NCBI GenBank assembly: GCA_035578175.1
Contig: JAQMRL010000001.1
Span: 51,111,553 to 51,175,552 of the forward strand
Direction: 5' to 3'
DNA from: Catonia carolina
Taxonomy: Eukaryota; Arthropoda; Insecta; Hemiptera; Achilidae
DNA: 64,000 nt
Positions 54,627 to 64,000 of this stretch are shown here, in pieces. Both the position numbers and the translations under genes were made by a program. A model generated the notes under the pieces. It saw only the letters and a program-made list of their open reading frames with translations, ran no database searches and was not told the DNA's origin. Every line of letters starts with the position of its first letter. Position 1 is the stretch's first letter.

Positions 54627-56597
54627 GTATGTTACATATTTTTTCCATTTAGAAATACTGAAAATACAATAATTTTTACAAGAAATGTTCTCACGTAAGA
54701 CTATTGCATAATCGCTTGTTCATCCAATCAAACTATGTTATACTTTAATTGATAATTAATTTACGTTAGCCATGTATTTACGTAAGTTTTTCTTATGTAA
54801 TATAGAAGCCAAGTGATCGTAGGCCTATTACATAATAGTAATGACATTATATCAAATCCTTGGAGAATTAACATTGTAATTTACTCTGCTAAATAATGCC
54901 GCTTCTCCTCTGAGGAAAATAGTAATTGAGGATTTCACGTTACGATTGACCTATGTTACGCAATTAGGCTTATAATGAGATTAAAATTTACATAAAACTG
55001 TGGTAAATAATAAGTAAATTATTAATGAGTTATTATTGTACACGTGTTATGAGATCTTATGAATATACAACACTTTTATTTATAAGTATAATGCCTATTT
55101 TGAGATCGATTGTAAGTTTCGTTAGTTTTTTAAAATTAGTGCATTACATGCATTAATGGAAAGATTTTTATTTATGTTTTCCTTGTGAGTTTTAGAACCA
55201 TTCACTTCCATTTACTTGTATATTTACAAGGAATCATACCCGAACCACCCTATATCCTGTTCCTAGTGATTCCTAACGTACGATTTCCTTTGCAATTTGT
55301 AACTCTTACTGAACATTTTAACTTCGAGAAAAAGAATTGGATGTTTATTTACGAACAAATAATATTGTCTTTAAACTATCATGGTAAAAGCTGACGATTC
55401 TGTTCCGCCGTCACTACATTCTCCCTGTAGTTCTGCGTTGATGTGGGGTGTAACTACTTTTTTCTTAAAAATCCAATTGGCTAGCATTCGTTCCATTTAT
55501 TTACAGTACTTCTGTTCACAATCTTTCGGATGCCTTGAACTAATGAGACAAACTCTACATTAATCTTTTTAATGAATTTCTGTTTAAACATCCTTAAACG
55601 GATCTCAAAAACCTCGTTTCAGCGAATACAATGAGATGCTTAGCTCTATTCTTCAGGATCCACGGTATCATGTCCATACGTAACTGTGAAACTGCGATAA
55701 TTAGATCTAGCCTTAACATAATTTCCTGTCGGCTCTTATTTCTAAGTGTACTTATCTTTTTTATGTGGGGACCTATTATCGGAAATCTTTAACTCATTCT
55801 CTGTGGTTTTATTGTATGAATATGTATAGGTTAATTGCAAAAATAAATTCGTAGGCTGCTACATACTTGACAGTTCGACCGTTATATTGCAAAAATTACG
55901 AAATGCTATTTTAAAAAGTTTATCTTTTTCTCGGTAATTTTGAAAACAATTGTATTTAAGGAGTGTATATAAAAAACGAAGCTTGAGATTACGTGGGGAT
56001 TGCTGTTGTGTTAAACATGGGCGTGTATTATGACGCCACGCCCAGTTAGAATACCAACCAATTGTGAACGATGATTTTCAACCAATTAGAAGCCCGAAAT
56101 CTAACCAGTAAGATTCCTGTAAATACGTCGTTTTTATTATTTAGTTGTACTGCTTTTCCGATAGAAGACATATGTATTACGTTCACAAACTGGAGTTTTT
56201 TTTTTGGTGATATTTTAGAGGTTTTAGAACTATAAATAGTTTTAAAATTATTCAGAAAGCCTTAGAGGGAAAATTAAGTAAATTTTACGTATTCAACCTA
56301 TTAAAATAGGATGACACTTCAGAGGTGTGGTTAATATTTCAGTCTTACACAGAGATAAAGGCAACTTGACCAGATATTTCAAACAGAATATCTTTCGTCT
56401 GTCTAAAATAGGTTTGCAATGTTGAAGAAATTGTTAACGAATATAAAAATAAAAAGAAAACGGTTGAACCAAATGTTGCAGAATATTAGAACAATAATCG
56501 AAAATGAAACTTCCTTGGTTACGTTTACAGCTATAGTATTTTCTAAACATTCGTTACGGAATAATTGTTCTTTTTCTTGTATCTGTTGTGCAAATAA
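54627..56597. other. No recognisable gene; CRE/CCAAT cluster
   Basis: Short ORFs at 55185-55563 and 56419-56637 lack domains. A G+C-richer cluster lies at 56015-56110. A TAGGCCTA octamer lies at 54820-54827. Confidence 0.4.
56015..56110. promoter_or_regulatory. Possible regulatory cluster
   Basis: GGGCGTG and CACGCCC form an inverted repeat around TATTATGACGC, which contains a half CRE (TGACG). Two CCAATT boxes follow within 65 bp. There is no TATA box and no adjacent ORF. Confidence 0.2.
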
Positions 56598-56730
56598 GTT
56601 TTGGCTAATGAAGGTCTTGGGTGCGATTCCCGGCTAGGATCTAAAAATTATTCCAAGTCAAAACCCATCGTTCCAGTTCCATAACCCAACGTAGTCGATA
56701 ATGACCAAGCTGTTGATGCAACTTAAATTG
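56598..56730 (+). repeat. tRNA-headed SINE, family S2, 5'-truncated
   Basis: B box TGGGTGCGATTCCCGG (about 56617-56632), then a 3' end GTAGTCGATAATGACC and AAGCTGTTGATGCAACTT, the best SINE match to the Jockey LINE terminus. Confidence 0.8.
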
Positions 56731-57612
56731 AAGTTTGAAAAATCTAGAATGTTAAATTTTAGACGAGAAAATTATTTTTAACAATTAATGTGTTATTTGA
56801 AACAATATGAATACAAAATTATTATTTTCGAGTTATAATGAGGTTCTTTGAATAAATTATTGGATTAATTTCGTTGTTGTAGCATTTGTACGTTTACGGG
56901 CAATCTTAGTATCGGATGTGGTAGGCCCTATGGTTGAAAATATTTCTTGTTACAGGTAATAACGCAGTTGATTTAAGGAAATAAATGTGGGTCAGTCAAG
57001 TCAAGTAGTGCGGTTTTTAATAAAATAATCAATATTGTTGTAATAATAATACATAAACGGAGTCGTGTAATTATTGATTGATAGGAGGTGAGGTTGACAG
57101 TATAGATTACGGGGCTAGTCGAGTGGCTTGTTGCAAGTATTGTGCGTTTGATGGTGGTAGTATTCAGTGGCCCATTTACTATAAACCTACACTATACTAG
57201 TATTGATATAATTTATTTATTCATTGTATCAAACAGTATTGAGGGTTACGCCTTTTAACAGTTTACTCAAGAAGGTTAACCTCTAACTAAACCAACCTTA
57301 CTGGGAAAGTATAAATGATCGAATGCAGTTCGTTTGTTTTGTGCTTTTCTTAAGTTTTAAAAAGTGTTAAAATAAGCGCACCCAACTTTCAGATCAATAT
57401 TAAGCCAATCCTTGATTGCGGTATTCGCGTATGCCTATCATGCGAAATTCTGTCTCCGATTGTTTCGATAGAAATATTATACACGTATTCGACTATGCGT
57501 TATTTCATTGTGAGTTTGAAGGTCGATGGTCTTAGTATTTTCGGTTTGCATTTTTCATGCGATACTTGTAAGATTACCTTACCCACACAAGCACACGATG
57601 ACATTAACACAT
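56731..57612. other. No recognisable gene
   Basis: AT-rich spacer without supported features. Confidence 0.5.
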
Positions 57613-57999
57613 GTTGTTTAGGTCTTCAGCCAAAAGGCTAGTTTGATCCTCTAGAGGCTTTACTAAGTAAAACGAGGAGTGACTTGGTTTACCATTTCCT
57701 TCCTCACTGAGTGGAAAAGTATGCTTATCAGGATGCTAGACCCTCTGAAAAATATTTACCTTCCACTCTGCAAATGACACCTTCACTTCATTCACCATAG
57801 GGTCTGGCTGTATAATGAAATGCATTACTGTCAGAGGCGATAACTCTGACTAGAGCCTTTTTCACTTCTCCCTCTTCTGTTCTTAAATGCTTCAGTCATG
57901 TAATTGGTTAACCATGTAATAAGGAACAGAACTATTTTTTGTAGCTCTGGAGCTATCAGATCGAGTGCAAATTATTTAACACTCCGCCTGCCTGTTATA
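57613..57999 (-). repeat. SINE-B copy 7
   Basis: Complete inverse copy from GTTGTTTAGGTCTTCAGCC to CGCCTGCCTGTTATAA. TSD not obvious. Confidence 0.85.
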
Positions 58000-58679
58000 A
58001 TCAAACAGGACAGTACTTGTTATTATTTTTATTCAATTTTTGTATACGTGGTAACCCTAGAAGACGAGGGGCGAGGTGGAGCTGTAAGTGATACTGGACG
58101 TTGAAGATCACAATGATATGACAATGATGACTCTTAGTAGCAACAGTGGAAAAATATACTTTAAATAAATCCTTCGATTTATTTGATGCAGAAGTTCTGA
58201 AAATTAGCTGTGTCATCGTTTAGCGGTTAACAGCTCAAATAGCTTGTCACATCACATATTAAACTTCTGCTTCATTGGAGATGAGTGAAATGTGTACAAA
58301 ATGATGACTCATTTATTTGTTTGCTGATGTAAGCTATGTACTGGATCGTTGCTTGGTATAATCTAAACGTGAATAGTCAATACATTTGTGGTGAAATATT
58401 GGAAATATTTAAACATTTTGTAATTATTTGTGATCTGTTGCGTGAAGTTAACAAACAAATGATAAAAACTACTGTTTTATTATATAACCGTTAAAAAATA
58501 GTCGTTTACATCTGGTTCAATATTACTGCCGATGGGTAAACGCTTTTAGTATTGGAAAAGGGAATTTTGTTGTCACTGTAAGAGTCACCCAGTGGAAAGG
58601 GAGAAAAAATATGATCTGAGAGTAACTAGTATGTGTTACAAGAAAACGTAAATAATAATAATTTTTTAAGAAATAGTAC
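58000..58679. other. No recognisable gene
   Basis: AT-rich spacer between a SINE and a solo LTR. Confidence 0.5.
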
Positions 58680-59318
58680 TGTCACCGGATGGCGACATTA
58701 AGTGGCAACCTTATTAATTTGGTGGCCCTGAAAAGGGCCGTTTAAGCGGTGGTCGTCTGTCGTAGTCGTCGTGGCGGTCGGAGGCTGGGCGACACGGCGT
58801 GTCGTCGTCCAGCGGAGACGTCATCTTCTTCCCTCGCAGTAGTGCGTCGATGGCTGCTTCGTCGGGTCCGGTGGGCGTAAGGCTCGGTCGAGGGACCGCT
58901 GTGGGCATCGCTCGCGTCAGCGGGCGATGACGGTCCGGTCGACCTACGGTGACGGTCTTCACGGCGAGCGGAAGTAGCATCTTCTGTCTTGCGGGGTCGT
59001 CGATTAGTTCTCTCTGGAGTCCGGCAGCCGTGTGCGGTGGTGGACGTCTCGTCTGCTGTCTGGTGGAAGTGAATCCCTCGGTGTCTTGATTGGAATTGAT
59101 TCCACCCGGCTCAGTGCAGCGCTCTTTATATAGCTGCTGTTGTAGAAAGCGGCTACTGGTTTGGCCTTGATGACAAAGGCAGCCGGAAGGTTTGTCGGGT
59201 GCCGCTACAGGGCTTTGTCGCTTCGCCGCTAAAGAGCCCATCGCGCCGACAAAGGCCGGAAGAAGTATTGAAGGCCGGCAACACAGTAAATGATTAATTA
59301 GAAGGGGTGGTGGTGACA
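58680..59318 (-). mobile_element. Solo LTR, family L1, copy 2
   Basis: 639 bp with the same TGTCACCGGATGGCG end as 17170-17812 and a TSD GTAC (58676-58679, 59319-59322). On the minus strand a TATATAAAG box lies near 59130. The first 225 bp or so (minus orientation) and the last 70 bp match copy 1 closely, while the central 300 bp or so do not. The 175-codon ORF at 58714-59241 is low-complexity and not conserved in the centre, so it is not called as a gene. Confidence 0.75.
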
Positions 59319-59584
59319 GTACGATTTTTTTGATTTTCGGAAGGTTTACATAACACAGAAATTAGCTGTAAAACTATTTTTGGATGTTATTGTCCCGTGT
59401 ATTAATTTCAAAAAATTTGAAAAAAAAGTAAGGGTAAAACATGATGTTTATTATATTGCAGAAAGCTAGAGTACCGTACCTAACACCTGACTGTGCAAAA
59501 AATATATTGTATGTGATAAATGGACGCGTAACCTTATTAAATAAATAAAATAAGAGATGACTGTTTTATCGATCAAAATTTTTA

Positions 59585-59744
59585 CTTTCTCTTGCCTATA
59601 TGAATAGTATATAGGAAGGCAAGTATTGTTTTCATGTAGATTTTTCGAAATCGAGTTTTCACCGGATCTACACGTTTTCAGACCCCCTGAACCCAAAAAC
59701 ATGTTTTTAGCGATTGGTGTATGTGTGTGTGTGTGCACGCGCGC

Positions 59745-59775
<31 letters not shown>

Positions 59776-60575
59776 AACAGAATATCTCAAGAACGGAACT
59801 TCGTACGAACTTGAAACTTCAAACTTAAGTTAGACACCATTACCGGACCCGACACGAACATTTTCATCAAAATCGGTCAACCGGAAGTAGCAGTTTATCG
59901 TGTTATTTTTCACTTTTTTGCGATTTTCTCAAAAACGGGTCCTACGATTTTTTTAAAATCGTCTGGTTACTAAATTTTTTATGCTCTACAAGTTAGGTTA
60001 GGCGCCATGTTTGCTGAAATTCTTGGTGAGGCTGTTTTCACGTAAAAAAATTGTTTTTTAAGATTGCGGCTTTAATAAGTTACCTATGCATTTTAGCGCC
60101 AAAATGTATATAACAAAAGTTATAGAGAATTCAAAATCCTCCAACTTTTATATCAAATATGTTTTTGTATAACGCTTAGTTTAGCGGTAATTAGCGATTT
60201 TCTGTTTTTTTTCTCCCGAAAACGTGTGAAAAATCGATTTTTTTAAAGATTTCAGCCTTATTATGCATTTTACGACAAAAAAGTATAATCAAATTTATAG
60301 GAAGTAAAAAAATCTACAACTTTTATTTAGAGCATTTTTTCTACAGTGCCTAGTTAAGCGTGAAAGAGTGATTTTCCGTATTTTTAAGCCAAACTGAGGT
60401 TGATTTTCATTTTGGGTCTGTCACTCATGATTAAAATTAGGTTATGTTTATTCAGGTTAGTTTTTTGTTTATTTCTAATGTTTTATTACTAATGTTAGGT
60501 TGATTGTTAATTATTTGCATTGGCAAGAGAAAGTTGTGTGAGTTTTTCACACCAGATTTTTTAATTTATAAAAAT
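59585..60575 (+). repeat. Repeat C, copy 5 (longest)
   Basis: Starts ACTTTCTCTTGCC near 59585 and contains a (GT)n(GC)n(GT)n microsatellite (about 59720-59775). It passes through CGACACGAACATTTTC, GATTGCGGCTTTAATA and AGTTTAGCGGTAATTAGCG, and ends near GGCAAGAGAAAGT (about 60520-60532) plus CACACCAGATTTTTT. The inverted ACTTTCTCTTGCC/GGCAAGAGAAAGT pair suggests a DNA transposon without coding capacity. Confidence 0.8.
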
Positions 60576-61499
60576 TGCGTAATGCGTAATAGTCTAAGTT
60601 ACTCAGGAAGGTTTAGGCTTCCGATACTAAAACAATTTTTGAAATCTGCTGGGTAGTTTCTGAGATTACCTCGTACGAACAAAAAACAAACGTTACTTCT
60701 TTATAAATTCTTCTTTATTGATTAATTTGCTAACATCTGGTGCAATACAGTAGTATTGACAGATAGGGTTGTTGTGCAGGACACAAGTTGTTTACCGTGC
60801 AGATAAATGTCTGATAATTTTGAACCGTGTTAAGAATGTAATATTTTGTCAGTTTCCGGGTAAATGGCTTCTGACACGGATTCTAAACCCGGTTAGGTCT
60901 TACATTAAACGTCGTTCATTTTTATCGCATCCTTTACCGTTTGCTTGAACGCTAGTGTACAAAACAGTCGGATGTTAAATAATTTTCATCTCTATCTTGA
61001 GGGGCGGTTTGTTAACATACTTCCATCCTGTATAATATACACACAGTATTATGTCACCACATCTACTGAAACATTAACTGAAATATCGTATCCTTTTCAT
61101 CTACGAGCAAAAACTTTAGAAATTCATGCAAGTTTTAAAATAACTCTTCTCTGGTTAGTTTTTACTTTTCTTTTATTCGATAGTTTTTCTGTTTGTATGC
61201 TCATTTATTGAATTATCTCCCATAAAATAAAAATATCCTTATTTTGTTAATTAAAAATATTTTTGTTGTAAGTAGTTTTAGTTATAAAATAAAAGTTTTT
61301 TATTTTTCTCGTTTTTTACAAATGTGCAATCTTAATGTAATGTTTTTTTAAAATTGTAACTGTTGTTATAATAATTTTGTATTAGTATTCCTTTTTGTGT
61401 AAATTTAATTGTAGGCCACCTATTTATCAATAGTACTCATGTATTTAAAAAAAACATCTGTTTAATATAATTCTTTTTTTTATTCCTAATTTGTATACG
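60576..61499. other. No recognisable gene
   Basis: AT-rich. The 88-codon ORF at 60945-61211 has a hydrophobic C-terminus but no domain or homologue I know. Confidence 0.5.
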
Positions 61500-61800
61500 T
61501 TGCAATCTGTTCAATTTAGAACAATAAGCAACCCCATGACCCAATGAGATGAGGATGATGTATATGACGTGTAAATGAGGTGTAGTCTTGTCCAGACCCA
61601 GGCCGACCATTCCTGAGATAGTATGGTTAATTAAACCCCAACCATCAAAGTACACCGGTAACCACTGTCTAGTATTCAAATCCGTATAAAAGTAACTACC
61701 TTTACTAGGATTTGAACCAGGAACCTTCGTCTCCGAAAATCAGCTGTTAAACAGCTGATTTTGGCGACGACTTTACCTCTAGACCTACCCGGTGGCTTAA
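61500..61800 (-). repeat. tRNA-headed SINE, family S3
   Basis: On the minus strand the head starts CCACCGGGTAGGTCTAGAGG (A box) near 61800 and has a B box GGTTCAAATCC at about 61711-61721. Between them, in place of an anticodon arm, is a perfect 27-nt palindrome (61737-61763). The distal part contains GGTCGGCCTGGG and ends with CTCATTGGGTCATGG and a T/A-rich tail. Confidence 0.85.
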
Positions 61801-63254
61801 TATAATTATTCTTATACCCTTTTTAAGTTTTTTATAATAGTTATAAAGGATTTATTCATTTTTTTAAAATAATATTTTTGTATAATACTTCTATGCGCTG
61901 TCGGAACTCTTTATGACGAAGAGTTTTTGCGTTAAGTAGCTATATTTAGTTAAAATATTGTATATAGCGTAGTTTAGTAATAAATTGTAGTGTATATTTA
62001 ACTAAATACAATAAATAAATTATTAATGAAATAAAAATGGGCAATTCGCCCCTAAATATTGGGCAGTCTTGTTGTACGAACATTTTTTATAAGTGAATTA
62101 TTAGTTAGAACAAGCTAAATTACAATTTATAACAGTGAACAGGCATTTTCGCATTTTCAGAAAAATTAAGAAACAAATAAATGATAAAAAAAACACAATG
62201 ATGGTTGATGAATGAAGGCTTTGAAGGTTAATTACTACATAAAGACAAAAGTTAACAGATTGTGCATGTAGATGCATATCATTTGTAACGTTAAAACAGG
62301 ATAAATCGTTATCACATTTGAAATTAATGCGTATTATGTTTTTCAGCTTACAAAGTCATAATCTAATTATATCTAAGTGTCAGAACTTTAATTAAGTGAG
62401 TTGAACGACCCTTACAACTCTTGACTATAAAATCTTAACATATTTTTTGTGAAGTGTTTTCGATATTATGCTACCTATTTTTATAATAGTAACATATTAA
62501 TGATTTAGACTTTAAATATTGTCAGTTTTTTACCTCGTGCGAATGGTTAGTTTGCAGTAGTAAGTACTCCTTTGTTTATCTATTAGTGCTAAAAATTTAT
62601 TAATAAGTTTCTTTGTTCCGTTTTGTGCTGTTTAGAGTAGAAGTTTGTTTTCTAAATAAGTTGCTATTAGGAAGTGAATTAGATGTACTTAAAGATAAAT
62701 GGTTAACGTATATCAGAAGGGGTTTCTACTTAACTATAAATACTGCTCTATGAGTCCATAATAAAAAAACTTCACTAATATGATCTAAGTACTTAATATT
62801 TATTTATTCATTCGGTTAATATCTCAACTGCTTGTAAGCGACCTCATTGGTTAATGAACAGTACCTATTCGTACGAACGTTGTGAAAAGTTTACCTTCTG
62901 TTGTTCCGTCTAGAGATTTTTTTACTTTACAATCAAGTCTTAACACAACCGCGGTAAGATTTCAGTGGTTATTATAGTTCGATAAAGTTTTGAAAGTGTA
63001 AACAGATAAATCTGCAGTACTCCAAACTTCGGTGATGTCACTCATGATGTTGCTCATGGTACGGCGGAAGAGATAAAGGATTGGATCGTGCTGTATTAAG
63101 TATGTAGTTTTAAATAAAGGACACAAGTTGTTCTTCGGCATTGGTGTTATATTTTTCGTTCGGAAATTTATTTATTAACGGTATTTTTCAATACACCCTT
63201 TTTCAGTTTTTAAACAGTAGCTTTCATTATACTATTTTATTGTCTTTTTAGTTT
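61801..63254. other. No recognisable gene
   Basis: About 1.45 kb of AT-rich DNA without supported features. Confidence 0.5.
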
Positions 63255-64000
63255 TTCCTGCCCTATATGAAATATAAGAAAAGGAAAGGACTTTTTTCAT
63301 TACGATTTTTCGAAATCGAGTTTTCACCGGAAATATACGTTTTCAAGTCCCCTGAACCCAAAACACATGTTTTTTCTGATTGGCCTGTATGTGGTTGAAC
63401 AGTTTAACTCAAAAACGGAAAATCATACAAATTTGAAACTTTACATTTAAGTACCACGAGAGAATCCGACAAGAACTTACCGTCAAAATCGGTCAACCAA
63501 AAGTAGTCGTTTGTTCGTGCAATTTAACACTTTTTTATACATTTTCTCAAAAACTGCTTCTATAGTTTAGTTTAAAATCTCCTCATATAGCCTGCTACAT
63601 TTTTGTGCTCTGCAAAACGGTGTAAGCGGCATGTCTGTTAAGATTCGTGGGGAGGGGGGGAGCTGTGCTCTCCTGGTAAATGAGTTCTTTTTTAGATTGC
63701 GATCTTAATGTGCATTTTAGAGCAAAAGTGTGTATAATAAAATTTATAGAGCCGGCCGCATTGGCGCAGTTGGTAACGTGCTCGCCTCTCATCATGCGGT
63801 CCGAATTCCACTCAGGCTCGGCATATTTTCATACGTTACAAAAAAAAAATCATTTCATCCTCATTGCACACAGTTACACCCCAACGTCGTCGCTAATGAC
63901 CTTGCAGTTGATGCGACGTTAAATAAATTAAAAAAAAAAAATTATAGAAAATTTAAAAGTTTAGACCAATTTTTTATCTTATTTAAAGCATTTTTATACA
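63255..64000 (+). repeat. Repeat C, copy 6, SINE-interrupted, running off the window
   Basis: TACGATTTTTCGAAATCGAG, GAATCCGACAAGAACTTACC, AATCGGTCAACCAAAAGTAG and ATTGCGATCTTAATGTGC follow the family order. The repeat resumes after the SINE at 63751-63941 and continues past the window end. This copy lacks the (GT)n tract. Confidence 0.8.
63751..63941 (+). repeat. tRNA-headed SINE, family S1, youngest-looking copy
   Basis: A box TTGGCGCAGTTGGTAACG and B box GGTCCGAATTCC. The 3' end is GTCGCTAATGACCTTGCAG plus TTGATGCGACG, then a TAAATAAATT(A)n tail. TSD TTATAGA at 63744-63750 and 63942-63948, inside repeat C. An S1 head with an S2/Jockey-like tail is informative for SINE evolution. Confidence 0.9.

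Noticed and set aside
58714..59241. 175-codon minus-strand ORF as a new gene
   Set aside because: It lies wholly in a solo LTR, is proline/arginine-rich low complexity, and its core is not conserved in the second LTR copy. High G+C makes long ORFs by chance.
63751..63825. tRNA gene
   Set aside because: A and B boxes are present, but the sequence continues as a SINE with a LINE-like tail and TSD and lacks a full cloverleaf.

Overview
The window is AT-rich eukaryotic DNA, roughly one third G+C judged by eye, and almost entirely non-genic and repeat-driven. The mix of elements points to an insect: Jockey-clade LINEs with three-knuckle ORF1 proteins, the 'endonuclease-reverse transcriptase' LINEs common in insects, irritans-type mariners, another Tc1/mariner element, Tigger/pogo relics, tRNA-headed SINEs and solo LTRs. 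A hemipteran or another hemimetabolous insect is plausible, but the sequence does not settle it. There is no operon, rRNA gene, intact tRNA gene or CRISPR array. The only possible host coding sequence is one 127-bp candidate exon (54500-54626) and a weaker candidate first exon near 29838.

Layout. 0-10.7 kb: Jockey relics (113-545, 6836-7490), several SINEs, two copies of a non-coding 'repeat C', and a TATA-type promoter candidate at 9881. 10.77-16.0 kb: a complete Jockey LINE on the minus strand with a 16-bp target-site duplication (TSD), an intact ORF1, and an ORF2 broken by frameshifts and a 400-bp retroposon. 16.3-18.6 kb: a rearranged foldback mariner holding a solo LTR, then a 631-bp near-perfect hairpin. 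19.6-29.4 kb: mariner and LINE debris, SINE-B copies, a second solo LTR family (26045-26705) and a threefold tandem array of a tRNA-like SINE (28784-29359). 31.9-36.5 kb: an inverted repeat pair, SINEs, and a three-level nest in which a Tigger relic holds a chimeric Jockey LINE that itself holds a 105-bp retroposon. 37.8-46.2 kb: a LINE split by a Tigger MITE, more SINE-B, a second foldback mariner between 123-bp direct repeats, and a Tc1/mariner element with 41-bp terminal inverted repeats (TIRs) and an internal SINE. 46-64 kb: sparse DNA with LINE relics, the candidate exon, a second copy of the first solo LTR, and more repeat C and SINE copies.

How the parts relate. The complete Jockey LINE ends in a 30-bp motif that also ends the tRNA-headed SINEs. 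A second LINE family ends in a motif resembling the 3' end of SINE-B. These look like two SINE-LINE partnerships. Many boundaries are supported by TSDs read directly: 16 bp (Jockey), 14 and 12 bp (hairpin retroposon), 10 bp (chimeric LINE), 10-13 bp (SINEs), 4 bp (solo LTRs) and TA (mariners, Tigger MITE). Together they give a relative order of insertions. I found no clear new protein-coding system. The most unusual structures are the chimeric nested LINE, the two foldback mariners, the large hairpin, and a strong excess of the octamer TAGGCCTA.
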